Shown: positions 45,788-56,353, counted from the first letter of the stretch. The stretch: DNA of 64,000 nucleotides from Acetobacteraceae bacterium (GCA_004843345.1 CP039460.1:1270001-1334000), one strand, 5' to 3'. A program made the numbers and translations. Notes: a model not told the origin generated them from the letters alone.

Positions 45788-48370
45788 CTAACCTTTAATA
45801 ATGACATTGTCATATTCGCCTTCTTTCTCAAGCTCTGCGTAGAGTGCTTGGAGGAAGATGCTTTTAATCTTGGCCGAACTGCCATTGCTTGGATACCAGA
45901 AGCGTAACATGAAGTTCATATCTCCCCCATAGATTGCCCGTGTCAAAATAGAGGGCGGAGGAGAGACCAAGATGTCTTTTTGAAGTCCAGCTACTTTGAG
46001 AATAATCTGATTAATCTTGGCAAAATTTGCGGAGGTCGGGAAATCAAAATAGATTGCCATACGGTTCGGATTGTTGTTGTAGGTGCTGTTCTTCACGACA
46101 GAGGTAATAAATTGTGAGTTTGGCACAATCAGCATTTCACCGTCAGGCAGGGCAATATTCGTTGCACGCATAGCAATCCGTTTCACCTCTCCAGAAGCGC
46201 CACTGACTTCAATTGTATCGCCTGGTTGAATGGGACGTTCGGCTAAAAGCATAATGCCAGAAACGAAATCTTTGACGATGGATTGCAAACCAAAACCCAC
46301 ACCAACAGAGAGAGCTGAAACAACCCAAGTTAAACTGCTGACAGACACACCAAGGAGTGTAAGGCAGAAAATGCCAGACAAAATCCATGTCGTGTAGGTT
46401 AAAATGGTAATGATAGAGCTTTGCGCGCCATTACTGAGCTGCGTTGTGGGGAACAGACGTGAGGTTAACCATAAGCAGGCAAGCTGAATCCCATAGTAGG
46501 TGCAGAAGAGTGTCAGGACACAAGAGAGAATCATTTTTGGCGAAATGGGAATATCGACAAATAAAGCCCCTAAGAAGATTTTTTCTAAACGGTCATAGAG
46601 TTCTATAACAGAGAAATGCACGCCATTAGCACAGATAGCGATAGTGAGGGCACATAAGAAAACGAGACCTGCCGCTCCTGCCAAGACTTTCATTTGATCA
46701 ATACGGTTCTGTGAAAGGCCGAGTGCATGGAGTTTCCGAAGGACAAAACGTCCAGGGGAAAGGGTGAGTGCCAACATTTGTTTCCAAGAGCCGACAATCA
46801 GACAGACGAGCGCAATCGCATAAACGAGAACTAAGAGCTGTGTATTAATGATAAACGCTAAGGTCATATAGCCAGCAGTGATGGCGATTAATGTCAGGAC
46901 AAAAACGATATTGCTTAGGACATGAAAAACAGACCATCTGCGCACGAGAATGGCTTCAAATTTTTGGCGTCCTGTGAGATCGGAATTATCTAAGGAGGAG
47001 GTGGAATCGATCCCTTCGGGCGCTTTTTTCATTCTAAAAAGAAGACTGAGGGAGAACGCATCAAGCAAAGCAACCGCACCTTGTAAAAAGGCGGAGAGAT
47101 TTGGCGCAATCACTTCCCTTTCTAAAAGGCCAACAAGATTGGAGGCGAGGACAAGACTAATCGCCATGAGAAAGCTTGAAATCGGGCGGGGCATTCCCCG
47201 TGTCCAGCCTAAAAGCGGCGCACCAGCCCCCAAGATAAACGCACAGGCTGGCAGACAGTTATTTACGACAATTGCTAATCCGCAAGATTCGCCATGAATA
47301 AAGAAAATCCAGAGATTCCAAAGGATAAGCGCTGTTGCAACACAAATAATACCGATGAGGAGTTGTCCTAATGTCCCAAGTGGAACAGCATTTAGCTCTT
47401 CCCGCAGAAGAATTTTTTCTTCCTCTTCCAGCATTTGAAGCTTTTTTGCTTTACGATCGGCTTCCCGTGGAGAAAAGACTTTACTGATAATGGAAAGGTT
47501 TGAGCCTGCATTGAGGGTGACATCGATATTTGTTTTTGCCCAAGCCCGAAAAATTTTTGGGAAACTACGTCCCAAGAGATGGCTTAGTAAGAGAATGAGG
47601 CAGAAGGTTGCCGTTGCACCGCCAAAAAGCAATATGGTCATATCCAGACCGCCATTATCTTTGATAAGCGGATTGCTGAGGCTTTTTTCTGCAATAACCC
47701 CTTCCCAGAAAGCAGGGTTAAGAGGACTAAAGGTTCTTTTGGTTAGAATTTGCTGGTGTAATTTGTTTAAGAGATTTTGTGTAAAATCTTCTAATTGATG
47801 CGCTTGCATCTGATAAAGCTTCGCTTCTACGAGAGAAGCCCGAACAGCACGCTGGCCATTTTGGACGTAGATACGTTGTTTTGTGATGGCGGTTTCTTCA
47901 TTGGGTGTCGGCTGGTCGCCAAGCACCTGCATGAGCGAAGTAAGAGAGTTGGAATAATTTTCCATCTGACTGACAAGCGTGTCGAGATTGCTTGAAACGT
48001 CTTTAAGCGTGTGGCGTGTATGTTGTAATTTAATAGAGCTGAGTGCTGTTGAATCTTTTAGAAGAAGAAGCACATTTTTAAGGGTTTGTTTTGCCTCGTT
48101 AATTTGTGCCTGCTCATCTGCGCCAATACCTTCCCGCCCCATCTGAATGACAGAAAGTTCTGTTTTTGTCAGACTTTCAGAATCTGGTGTTGTTTGTTTG
48201 TGGCTTGCTTTTGGAGTGGTAGGGGCGCTTTCTGTTTCAGGCGTAAGAACCGGAAGCAAGGGGTTCTGCTGTTCTGCCGCAAAAACGGAGGAAAACGCCA
48301 CAAAGCAAAAAAGAAAAAGGGAGAGAGGAAGATATTTCTTCAAAGGGGTATGTTTCATGCATCCACTCAT
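45788..48370 (-). CDS. MscS-type mechanosensitive channel with DUF3772 N-domain
   Basis: An 860-residue membrane protein. It has a signal peptide (about 1-32), a periplasmic coiled-coil region of DUF3772 type to about 240, ten or so hydrophobic segments, then the MscS core: VSALSVGVGFGLQSIVKDFVSGIMLLAERPIQPGDTIE and the beta domain LIVPNSQFITS. It acts as an osmotic release valve; large MscK-like versions may respond to ions. The start codon overlaps the pyrD stop (ATGA), indicating coupled translation. Confidence 0.9.
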   Translation of the reverse strand: MSGCMKHTPLKKYLPLSLFLFCFVAFSSVFAAEQQNPLLPVLTPETESAPTTPKASHKQTTPDSESLTKTELSVIQMGREGIGADEQAQINEAKQTLKNVLLLLKDSTALSSIKLQHTRHTLKDVSSNLDTLVSQMENYSNSLTSLMQVLGDQPTPNEETAITKQRIYVQNGQRAVRASLVEAKLYQMQAHQLEDFTQNLLNKLHQQILTKRTFSPLNPAFWEGVIAEKSLSNPLIKDNGGLDMTILLFGGATATFCLILLLSHLLGRSFPKIFRAWAKTNIDVTLNAGSNLSIISKVFSPREADRKAKKLQMLEEEEKILLREELNAVPLGTLGQLLIGIICVATALILWNLWIFFIHGESCGLAIVVNNCLPACAFILGAGAPLLGWTRGMPRPISSFLMAISLVLASNLVGLLEREVIAPNLSAFLQGAVALLDAFSLSLLFRMKKAPEGIDSTSSLDNSDLTGRQKFEAILVRRWSVFHVLSNIVFVLTLIAITAGYMTLAFIINTQLLVLVYAIALVCLIVGSWKQMLALTLSPGRFVLRKLHALGLSQNRIDQMKVLAGAAGLVFLCALTIAICANGVHFSVIELYDRLEKIFLGALFVDIPISPKMILSCVLTLFCTYYGIQLACLWLTSRLFPTTQLSNGAQSSIITILTYTTWILSGIFCLTLLGVSVSSLTWVVSALSVGVGFGLQSIVKDFVSGIMLLAERPIQPGDTIEVSGASGEVKRIAMRATNIALPDGEMLIVPNSQFITSVVKNSTYNNNPNRMAIYFDFPTSANFAKINQIILKVAGLQKDILVSPPPSILTRAIYGGDMNFMLRFWYPSNGSSAKIKSIFLQALYAELEKEGEYDNVIIKG

Positions 48371-49503
48371 TGTGAGAGGTGAAAGGATTTTTTGATGTCT
48401 GAAAGCGTTTGAATTCTTTCTTGATCCATTGCTGAGAGTAACTCTTTTTTTAATTTTTTCAAAAGGGGTGTGCCTTCATAAATAAAGGCCGTGTAAATTT
48501 GAACGAGATCCGCCCCAGCTTTGAGGCGGGCAAGAATATCGTCCCCTGTTTCGATACCGCCACTTGAAATCAGGGTGAGGCGGTTTTTGCTGAGGGAAGC
48601 AACCAGCTTCAGGACTTCTAATGAACGTGCTTTTAAAGGCGCTCCAGAAAGGCCGCCAACCTCCTCTTTGTGTTTTGAAACAAGATTAAAATCACGGGAT
48701 TTTGTCGTGTTGGTAAGAATAAGCCCTGTTGCGTCAAAGTGAATACAGGTCTCAATCAAGGGCGCAAAGGCCGTATCCTCAAGGTCTGGTGAAAATTTAA
48801 TAAAAATAGGAAGTTTGCGTTGATTAACGTCCTGAACCCCCTTTAAAAGCTTTTCTAAAAAAGCTGTATTTTGCAAATCTCTTAGGCCAGGTGTGTTCGG
48901 GGAGGAAAGGTTAATGGTGATATAACTCGCATAGGGAGAAAATCTTGCCACCAGTTTCGGATAATCAGAAAGGGGCTCTGCGCCCACTTTGTTAATTCCA
49001 ATATTGATGCCCAAGGGGAAGCCAAAGGGAAGAGAGGCTTCTTTATTTTCCGGCGGTAAAAGCGCTTTTTTTAAATTATCTTCAAAAACAGCTTCGCCAG
49101 GACTGTTAAAGCCCATACGGTTAATAACGGCACGATCTTCGGTAAGCCGGAAAAGACGTGGGCTTGGATTACCAGACTGCGGACGGGGCGTTACAGTGCC
49201 CGCTTCGACAAAGCCAAATCCGATGCAATTAAGGGCATGGATCGCCTTGGCATCCTTGTCAAAGCCAGCGGCCATGCCAATAGGATTTTCAAAAGGAATA
49301 CCCATGACATTGACATGGAGACGGGAAGTATCTCTTTTACGTGGAAGATGTTTCCAAAGATTTTTTTCCATCATGCCAAGCGCCGCATGATGGGCGGTTT
49401 CTGGATCGAAAAGATGAAAAAATTTGGTGGATAGGGTCGATAATTTCGAGGAAACAAGACAATTTAGAAGATTGCTCGGACAAAAACATTTAAAAACAGA
49501 CAT
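48367..49503 (-). CDS. pyrD: dihydroorotate dehydrogenase (quinone), class 2
   Basis: A 378-residue FMN enzyme of pyrimidine synthesis that passes electrons to quinone. It has NPIGMAAGFDKDAKAI, GFVEAGTVTPRPQSGNPSPRLFRL, the class 2 serine region ITINLSSPNTPGLRDLQ, and the phosphate-site GGIETGDDILARLKAGADLVQIYTA. An N-terminal hydrophobic/aromatic segment fits membrane association. Two in-frame ATGs (49509 and 49503) are equally possible. Confidence 0.96.
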   Translation of the reverse strand: MSVFKCFCPSNLLNCLVSSKLSTLSTKFFHLFDPETAHHAALGMMEKNLWKHLPRKRDTSRLHVNVMGIPFENPIGMAAGFDKDAKAIHALNCIGFGFVEAGTVTPRPQSGNPSPRLFRLTEDRAVINRMGFNSPGEAVFEDNLKKALLPPENKEASLPFGFPLGINIGINKVGAEPLSDYPKLVARFSPYASYITINLSSPNTPGLRDLQNTAFLEKLLKGVQDVNQRKLPIFIKFSPDLEDTAFAPLIETCIHFDATGLILTNTTKSRDFNLVSKHKEEVGGLSGAPLKARSLEVLKLVASLSKNRLTLISSGGIETGDDILARLKAGADLVQIYTAFIYEGTPLLKKLKKELLSAMDQERIQTLSDIKKSFHLSQ

Positions 49504-49673
49504 GAGCAAATCCTACCAAAAAATCGTTATATTATGAAAAATATATGCTAAAATGTGAGCCATAGCCTCGAAATAGGCCAAATAATTTTAGAGGAAATCG
49601 GCCTGTTTTTAAATAGAGGCGTAAAAAATAGTGGATGTGTGGGGTTTGGGTAAGAAAGCCCTTTAGGAAATGG

Positions 49674-50744
49674 ATGCCAGACGTAAAAGAAAAACAACAT
49701 AAAATTTTACCTCCGATTGCGCTTGGAAATGGCGTGGTGATGAAGGACCCTGTTATCTTAGCGCCGATGGCAGGGGTAACGGATTTGCCCTTTCGGGAAC
49801 TCTCACGGGAAATGGGCGCAGGCTACCTGATTTCTGAGATGATTGCCTCTTGGGCCATGATTAGAGAAAACGAGGCAACCTTAAATATGGCACGTCCAGC
49901 TTTAGGTGAGGGGATCAATGCGGTTCAGCTCGCAGGCTGTGATCCAGAGGCCTTGGCGCAGGCTGCAAAAATGGCAGAGGCAGGGGGAGCAGACGTGATT
50001 GACATCAATTTTGGCTGTCCTGTGAAAAAAGTTGCGGTTGGCCAAATGGCGGGATCGGCTTTGATGAAAGATGAAAAAAAAGCCTGCCAGCTTTTAGAAG
50101 CCGTCGTCGGGGCAGTTTCTGTTCCTGTAACGCTTAAAATGCGCATGGGCTGGGATCATGAACATTTAAATGCACCGGAACTTGCGAAATTAGCGCAGGA
50201 AATTGGAATCAAATTGGTAACGATCCACGGTAGAACACGCCAAATGCTCTATCGTGGCAAGGCCGATTGGCAGTTTGTCTCTCGGGTGAAGGAAAAGATA
50301 GATATTCCTGTCTTAGTCAATGGCGATATTAAAACGCTTCAAGATGCGAGAGAGGCTCTGAAACTCTCGGGGGCAGACGGCATTATGGTCGGACGTGCCT
50401 GCTACGGTAAGCCATGGTATCCAGCGGAACTCGCAGCAAGAATTAGAGGGGAGGATTTTTCTTCCCCAACCTTGACCGAAGAGCGTGATATTCTCCTCAA
50501 ACATTACGAAAAATCGCTGGAATGTTTTGGCGAGCGTGCAGGTGTGCGCCTGTGCCGAAAACATGCGAGCTGGTATTCCGCAGGCTTGAGAGGCTCAGCT
50601 GGCTTCCGGTCGCAAGTCAACCGCTTGGAAAATGCGGACGAGGTAATGAATCTCATTTCGGAATTTTACAGCGAATTGATTGAAGAAGGGTTTGAGCGTC
50701 CAGAAAATGCGATGTTCGCCGAGACCGTACAGGAAGAGGCTTAA
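49674..50744 (+). CDS. dusB: tRNA-dihydrouridine synthase, DusB type
   Basis: A 356-residue FMN enzyme that reduces uridine in tRNA. It shows [32 protein letters not shown] with the catalytic cysteine, [37 protein letters not shown] and [12 protein letters not shown]. The frame is open from an ATG at 49635, but the ATG at 49674 has AGGAA at good distance and the family-like N-terminus. Its stop is directly followed by the ntrY start, so it heads the dusB-ntrY-ntrX-hfq-hflX run. Confidence 0.95.
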   Translation: MPDVKEKQHKILPPIALGNGVVMKDPVILAPMAGVTDLPFRELSREMGAGYLISEMIASWAMIRENEATLNMARPALGEGINAVQLAGCDPEALAQAAKMAEAGGADVIDINFGCPVKKVAVGQMAGSALMKDEKKACQLLEAVVGAVSVPVTLKMRMGWDHEHLNAPELAKLAQEIGIKLVTIHGRTRQMLYRGKADWQFVSRVKEKIDIPVLVNGDIKTLQDAREALKLSGADGIMVGRACYGKPWYPAELAARIRGEDFSSPTLTEERDILLKHYEKSLECFGERAGVRLCRKHASWYSAGLRGSAGFRSQVNRLENADEVMNLISEFYSELIEEGFERPENAMFAETVQEEA

Positions 50745-53231
50745 ATGCACGCTTTCCTTAATCCGTTGCTGGAATGGCTGCAGCGTCTTCTGATTAAGGT
50801 CACAACGCCACGCTCGACCGTGACATTGCTCTCTTTGGCGGTATTTTTAGCGATTGTCACTTTTGTGGCTTTGGCAGGCGGAATGTCACTTTCCCGCTAT
50901 CCGCAGGCAGAGGCGCTCCTCTTCCTTTTTGACTGCATTATGCTGGCGTTGCTCACCTTGCTTTTGGCACGCCATGTCGGACGGGTTCTTATTCAACGGC
51001 GCTTAGGACACGCAGGGGCGCGCCTTCATATCAAGCTCATGCTGCTCTTTGGTGTGGTAGCCTCTGTCCCAACGATGCTATTGGGGATTTTGGCAGCGCT
51101 GTTTTTCCATTTTGGGGTGGAAATCTGGTTTTCAACACGGATTACAAATGCGCTGGTTGAGGCGCAATCTGTGGCCGTTGGTTATTTAAGGGAGCATAAT
51201 GAAAATGCGAGAGCCGATGCGTTCGGCATTGCGAATGCCCTGCTGACGGCTGAAAATGACGCTATTTTTGTCCCGGGTTCTGATTTTTTCCATGATAATA
51301 AACGCTTAGAATCCTTTTTAGGGGAGGAAGTGACGGCCAGAGGTCTGAACAGCGCTGTTCTCTTTGATCCTTTTACACGGCGTATTCTGGCCTCCGCAGG
51401 GCTGTTTTGGCGGGATAAAAGAGCGACGGAAGAAGCAGCGGAATTACCTTCAAAATCTTTGGTCGCCATGGCACAGGCAGGGGGGGCTGTGGTGCATGAC
51501 CAGCCTGATTTGCAGGAGGTCGAGGCGCTGGTTCGGGTCGGGAATACAGGCTTGATGCTCATGGTAAAACGGCCTGTTTCCCATGAAATTTCCTCACATG
51601 TCCAGCACATGGCTGAAATTATCCGCAATTACCAGCGTTTGCTGGCCAATCGGGCGGAAAGCCAAATTGCCTTTGTCAGTATTTTTGCGTTGCTGGTTTT
51701 TTTGATTCTGGCGATTGGGACATTGATTGGACTTTCGCTTGCAACAGGAATCGTGCGTCCGCTTGGCTTGCTCATTCGAGCTTCCCAGCGTGTGTCTTTG
51801 GGAGATTTAGCGGCGCGCGTTCCGATTAAAAAAAGCGATGCGAGCCGGGGAGATGAGGTGACAATCCTCTCCAGAGCTTTTAACCGCATGACCGATCAGC
51901 TCGCCAGCCAGCGAAATGAGCTGGTGAAGGCCTATAATACTTTAAATGAGCGCACACGTTTTACCGAGGCCGTTCTTTCAGGTGTTTCTGCAGGGGTGAT
52001 TGGATTAGACAAAAATCAGTCGGTGGAGCTGTTTAACCGTATGGCAGAGGAGATTCTTGGCAGAAGCCTCGAACGCTGTAAGGAAAGAAAATTGGTCGAG
52101 TGCCTGCCGGAACTCAAGGATTTATTAGACGAGGCCAAGGCGCACCCTGCCCGATCCCATACAGCAGAAATTCAGATTGACAGCGAGAATCTTCCAGCCC
52201 CGGGAGGGCCGGGCGCTGGCGCAGGAGCTGGCGCAGGGCGTACCTTATTTGTGCGGATTGTGGCGGAAAGAGAAGCGCTTGCCCCAGATCACAGCGCTTA
52301 TGAAGGTTATGTTGTGACCTTTGACGATATTACCGACCTTCAGGCCGCACAGCGTAAGGCCGCATGGTCAGATGTCGCACGCCGTGTCGCTCATGAAATT
52401 AAAAATCCGCTCACGCCGATTCAATTAGCGGCAGAACGCTTGCGCCGTCGTTTTTTAAAGGAAATTCAGAGCTCCCCTGAAACATATAGTGAACTTGTCG
52501 ATACGATTATTCGGCAAGTGGGCGATATTGGCAAAATGGTGGATGATTTTTCGGCCTTTGCCCGTATGCCTGATCCGTTTATGGAGCGCTATAATCTCGC
52601 CACTTTGTGCCAAGAGGCTTTGGTGTTGCAGCGTGCGGCACATTCTGAAATCAAATACGAGACCAAGGGATTAGGCGGAGAAAGCCTATGGGTTCTCTGC
52701 GACAGACGTCTAATTGCACAGGCTTTGACAAATCTTTTGCAAAATGCGGCAGATGCGATTGAGATGCGCTTTGAAGAAGAGGAAAAAAAGACACAGCAGC
52801 AGATCGGGGCAGAGGAAATGATGGAAAATGAAAATTTTGGGAGAAAAAAAGAAAAATTTCCACCGAAAAAAAATATTGGCAGAATTGCCCTCTCCCTTTG
52901 GCAAGAGGAGGGATATGCGGTAATTGGGTTGGAAGATGATGGCATTGGCCTGCCGGCAAAAGATAAATTACATTTATTAGAGCCTTATGTGACTTTTAAA
53001 CCAAAGGGAACAGGTTTAGGTTTAGCTATCGTAAAACGAATTATCGATGTGCATCATGGCAAGTTAGATTTGACAGATGTAAAAACAGGTTTAAGAGTAG
53101 AGGAAAGAGGGATAGATGCAAAAAAACACACAGGTGCGTTTGTGAGTCTATTTATTCCTTTGGTAGAAAATAATGTTCAGCCTGAGTTTAAAAGCATCGA
53201 ACATAAGCAAGGAATGCAAGGGGTAGCATGA
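50745..53231 (+). CDS. ntrY: sensor histidine kinase NtrY
   Basis: An 828-residue membrane sensor kinase. Hydrophobic segments lie near 18-110, a periplasmic domain at about 130-290, another TM at about 305-330, then HAMP, PAS (FTEAVLSGVSAGVIGLDKN), HisKA with phospho-acceptor H550 in VAHEIKNPLTP, and HATPase (ALTNLLQNAADAIE, GTGLGLAIVKRI). Paired with NtrX by a 4-base ATGA overlap. The PAS-HisKA region holds a Gly-Ala low-complexity insert (GAGAGAGAG). Signal sensed is unknown; NtrYX homologues respond to nitrogen, redox and envelope state. Confidence 0.94.
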   Translation: MHAFLNPLLEWLQRLLIKVTTPRSTVTLLSLAVFLAIVTFVALAGGMSLSRYPQAEALLFLFDCIMLALLTLLLARHVGRVLIQRRLGHAGARLHIKLMLLFGVVASVPTMLLGILAALFFHFGVEIWFSTRITNALVEAQSVAVGYLREHNENARADAFGIANALLTAENDAIFVPGSDFFHDNKRLESFLGEEVTARGLNSAVLFDPFTRRILASAGLFWRDKRATEEAAELPSKSLVAMAQAGGAVVHDQPDLQEVEALVRVGNTGLMLMVKRPVSHEISSHVQHMAEIIRNYQRLLANRAESQIAFVSIFALLVFLILAIGTLIGLSLATGIVRPLGLLIRASQRVSLGDLAARVPIKKSDASRGDEVTILSRAFNRMTDQLASQRNELVKAYNTLNERTRFTEAVLSGVSAGVIGLDKNQSVELFNRMAEEILGRSLERCKERKLVECLPELKDLLDEAKAHPARSHTAEIQIDSENLPAPGGPGAGAGAGAGRTLFVRIVAEREALAPDHSAYEGYVVTFDDITDLQAAQRKAAWSDVARRVAHEIKNPLTPIQLAAERLRRRFLKEIQSSPETYSELVDTIIRQVGDIGKMVDDFSAFARMPDPFMERYNLATLCQEALVLQRAAHSEIKYETKGLGGESLWVLCDRRLIAQALTNLLQNAADAIEMRFEEEEKKTQQQIGAEEMMENENFGRKKEKFPPKKNIGRIALSLWQEEGYAVIGLEDDGIGLPAKDKLHLLEPYVTFKPKGTGLGLAIVKRIIDVHHGKLDLTDVKTGLRVEERGIDAKKHTGAFVSLFIPLVENNVQPEFKSIEHKQGMQGVA

Positions 53232-54715
53232 GCGCTGAAATTCTGATTGTTGATGACGAGCCAGATATCCGTTTTCTTTTAAAGGGAGTTTTAGAGGACG
53301 AGGGCTACCAAGCCTCTGTTTCTGCTGGCTCTAAAGAGGCGTTGGTTCTTTTCCATAAACGCAGGCCTGCGTTAATTATCCTCGATATTTGGCTGGAGCA
53401 TTCCGAGCTTGACGGGCTGGAACTTCTTAAAATTTTTGCGCAGGAAGCGCCCGAAGTTCCCGTTGTGATGATTTCAGGCCATGGCTCGATTGAAACCGCT
53501 GTTGCAAGCCTGAGAGATGGCGCTTACGACTTTATTGAAAAGCCTTTTCAAACAGAACATCTGCTTTCCATCGTTCGCAGAGGGCTGGAGGCCTCACGCC
53601 TTCAGCGTGAAAATGCGGAATTAAGACACCGTACAGGCGCAGATGAGGAAATTGAAGGCACAAGCTCTGCGATTGTCGGTGTTAAAGCGCAAATTGACAG
53701 GGTTGCCCCCACAAATTCACGGGTGCTGATTACAGGGCCTGCCGGTGTTGGAAAGAATCTGGCCGCCCGTATGATTCATAAACGCTCGGCACGTTCAGAC
53801 CGTCCTTTTGTGGTGTTAAATTGTGCGATGCTTGCGCCAGAACGCCTCGAAGAGGAGTTGTTCGGCTATGAGCGTGGGAGAGATGAAGCCCCCAGAAGAG
53901 GCGCTTTTGAACGGGCGCATGGGGGCACTTTGGTGCTTGATGAAGTGATTGACATGCCCTTGGAGACACAAGGGAAAATCGTCCGAATGCTCCAAGTGCA
54001 GACCTTCCAGCGTGTCAACGGCGTTCAGAATATCAAGGTCGATGTGCGTGTTTTGGCGACCTCCACAGGCGATCTTCAACAGGCAGTTGCGGCAAAACGT
54101 TTCCGTGAGGATTTATTCTATCGCCTTGCGGTTGTGCCTCTTGAAATTCCACCGCTTCAGGAACGCAGAGAGGATATTCCAGCCTTAATTAAGATTTTTC
54201 TGCAAAAGGCCGCAGAGGTGACAGGGCTTCCGTTAAGAGAGCTTTCTGTCGATGCCTTGACCGCTTTGCAAACCTATGATTGGCCGGGTAATGTCCGTGA
54301 GCTTCGGAATCTGATGGAGCGTCTTTTAATCCTTGCCCCTCATGAGGGAGAGCCAGATGCGCCAGTTCGGGCGAATATGCTCCCTGATTTTGTCAATAAG
54401 GGCGCACCGCACCTTGTGGGAACGGCAACGCCTGACGGCGATATTATGGCCCTTTCTTTAAGAGAGGCTCGGGACGTTTTTGAAACGCAATATCTTCAGG
54501 TTCAGCTGATGCGTTTTGGTGGAAATATCAGCCGAACCGCTAGCTTTGTGCAGATGGAGCGCAGTGCCCTGCACCGTAAGCTCAAGCAATTAGGGGTAAC
54601 GCACGAGGGAAGAGGGCGCTCGCAGTCCCAAGCAGCGAAAAAACTCCTAAAATCCTCTTCAGAAGGGGCTTTGGTAAAGGACGCCGAGTCTAAAAAAGAG
54701 AAAGAGGAAGACTGA
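53228..54715 (+). CDS. ntrX: response regulator NtrX (NtrC family)
   Basis: A 495-residue regulator: a receiver domain with phospho-acceptor D53, an AAA+ domain with GPAGVGKN at 170-177 and GTLVLDEV at about 233-240, and a C-terminal Fis-type helix-turn-helix (GNISRTASFVQMERSALHRKLKQLG). The sigma54-contacting GAFTGA loop is absent; the place is taken by GYERGRDEAPRRG (213-225). Several alphaproteobacterial NtrX proteins share this loss. It probably works without sigma54. The hfq ATG follows the stop directly. Confidence 0.95.
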   Translation: MSAEILIVDDEPDIRFLLKGVLEDEGYQASVSAGSKEALVLFHKRRPALIILDIWLEHSELDGLELLKIFAQEAPEVPVVMISGHGSIETAVASLRDGAYDFIEKPFQTEHLLSIVRRGLEASRLQRENAELRHRTGADEEIEGTSSAIVGVKAQIDRVAPTNSRVLITGPAGVGKNLAARMIHKRSARSDRPFVVLNCAMLAPERLEEELFGYERGRDEAPRRGAFERAHGGTLVLDEVIDMPLETQGKIVRMLQVQTFQRVNGVQNIKVDVRVLATSTGDLQQAVAAKRFREDLFYRLAVVPLEIPPLQERREDIPALIKIFLQKAAEVTGLPLRELSVDALTALQTYDWPGNVRELRNLMERLLILAPHEGEPDAPVRANMLPDFVNKGAPHLVGTATPDGDIMALSLREARDVFETQYLQVQLMRFGGNISRTASFVQMERSALHRKLKQLGVTHEGRGRSQSQAAKKLLKSSSEGALVKDAESKKEKEED

Positions 54716-54949
54716 ATGACACAAGAGGCTTGCCTTCAGGATGACTTTCTCCGTCATCTTTCAAGTGAGAATCTGCCCGTAACCCTATTTTTAATTAACG
54801 GGGTGAAATTACAGGGGCATATTACAGCCTTTGATAAGGAAACGGTTTTATTACGGCGGGAGGGGCATGTGCAGCTCGTGTACAAACATGCGCTCAGCAC
54901 GGTGATGCCTGTGGCAGCCTTGGCAGACTTCCCTGAAAAAATAAAATAA
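54716..54949 (+). CDS. hfq: RNA chaperone Hfq
   Basis: A 77-residue Sm-like protein that pairs small RNAs with mRNAs. The Sm1 motif is in [19 protein letters not shown] and the Sm2 motif is [12 protein letters not shown] (family: YKHAISTI). No long C-terminal tail. It sits between ntrX (no gap) and hflX (18 bases), the conserved hfq-hflX pair. Confidence 0.97.
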   Translation: MTQEACLQDDFLRHLSSENLPVTLFLINGVKLQGHITAFDKETVLLRREGHVQLVYKHALSTVMPVAALADFPEKIK

Positions 54950-54967
54950 TCATTATAGGAATAACAT

Positions 54968-56332
54968 TTGGATAATCAGCAAGATTCTGGCCTTCTTGAA
55001 GAAGAAAAAGACCCTCAGAACGTTCTCGTTTTATTGCCATGGGGGCAGGGATCAGTGTCCTCACCACGGGCACAGGCACGCTTGGAGGAGGCTGTCGGCC
55101 TCGCAGGCTCAATCAATTTAAAAATTGTCTGGCAGGGGATTTTCCCATTGCGTGCGCCAAAACCAGCTACGTTGCTGGGAAGCGGACAGGTCGAGGAATT
55201 AAGAGAAATTGCGCTGGCCGCAGGCGCAGGCCTTGTCGTGATTGACCACGCGCTGACGCCGATTCAACAGCGTAACCTTGAAAAAGCCCTCGGCGCAAAA
55301 GTTATCGACAGAACAGGCTTGATCTTAGATATTTTTGGCGCAAGAGCTGCTACCAAAGAAGGTGTCTTGCAGGTTGAGCTGGCGCATTTGGAATATCAGC
55401 GTTCACGCCTTGTGCGCCTTTGGACACATTTGGAGCGCCAGCGTGGCGGATTTGGTTTTTTGGGCGGCCCGGGGGAAACCCAGATGGAAGCCGACCGCCG
55501 TATGATTGGCGCACGCATTATTAAAATTAAGAAAGAACTTGAGCAGGTTCGCAGGACTCGGGGACTTCACCGCCAGTCAAGGGAGCGTGTGCCATTCCCT
55601 GTGATTGCCTTGGTTGGCTATACCAATGCAGGGAAATCAACCTTGTTTAACTGCCTGACAGGGGCGGAGGTGATGGCGAAAGACCAGCTTTTTGCAACGC
55701 TTGATCCCACAATGCGGGAGGTGAGACTCCCTTCAGGGCGTAAGGTGATTTTATCCGACACAGTCGGCTTTATCAGCGATTTGCCTACCGAGTTGGTGGA
55801 GGCCTTTCGGGCAACTTTGGAAGAGGTCGCTTTTGCCGATGTGATTTTGCATGTCAGGGATATTTCCGCCCCTGATACATTGGATCAGAAAAAAGACGTG
55901 CTGGGCGTGCTGGAAAAATTAGAAGAGGATAAGTTCCTCGATGCGAATTGGCGCAACCGTGTTGTGGAGGTGCGCAATAAATGCGACCTTTTGCCTGAAT
56001 TTGGCCTAGAGGACGAAACAGAACAGGAATCTTTGGAACAAGACAGAGATTCTCAGGGTGAGGATTCTAGGGAGTCTGCTCAAAATTTAAGAGTGTCTGC
56101 CCTGACGGGGGAAGGGTGCGAGACGCTTTTAAACACTTTGGATCACGTCTTAATGGCCAATTATACCGTGGAAACCTTTACCCTTCACCCAGAGGAAGGG
56201 GCAAAATGGGCATGGCTGAATCAGAATGGCGAAATTCTTAAAAAAGAGATTTCGGACGAGGGGGAAACAGCCCTGACCGTTCGAATCAGTCCTGCGGATT
56301 TAGACCGGTTTTTCTCTAAATTCCCTTCATAA
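54968..56332 (+). CDS. hflX: ribosome-associated GTPase HflX
   Basis: A 454-residue GTPase that splits stalled ribosomes. It has the N-terminal HflX domain (LLGSGQVEEL, VIDHALTPIQQRNLEKAL, VIDRTGLILDIFGARAATKEG, RGGFGFLGGPGETQMEADRR), G1 GYTNAGKST, G3 DTVGFISDLP and an NKCD-type G4 in VRNKCDLLP. It starts with TTG (54968) with a GGA site upstream; no ATG lies before the conserved region. Last gene of the run. Confidence 0.95.
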   Translation: MDNQQDSGLLEEEKDPQNVLVLLPWGQGSVSSPRAQARLEEAVGLAGSINLKIVWQGIFPLRAPKPATLLGSGQVEELREIALAAGAGLVVIDHALTPIQQRNLEKALGAKVIDRTGLILDIFGARAATKEGVLQVELAHLEYQRSRLVRLWTHLERQRGGFGFLGGPGETQMEADRRMIGARIIKIKKELEQVRRTRGLHRQSRERVPFPVIALVGYTNAGKSTLFNCLTGAEVMAKDQLFATLDPTMREVRLPSGRKVILSDTVGFISDLPTELVEAFRATLEEVAFADVILHVRDISAPDTLDQKKDVLGVLEKLEEDKFLDANWRNRVVEVRNKCDLLPEFGLEDETEQESLEQDRDSQGEDSRESAQNLRVSALTGEGCETLLNTLDHVLMANYTVETFTLHPEEGAKWAWLNQNGEILKKEISDEGETALTVRISPADLDRFFSKFPS

Positions 56333-56353
56333 TTTCCTCGAGAGAGAGGAGAG

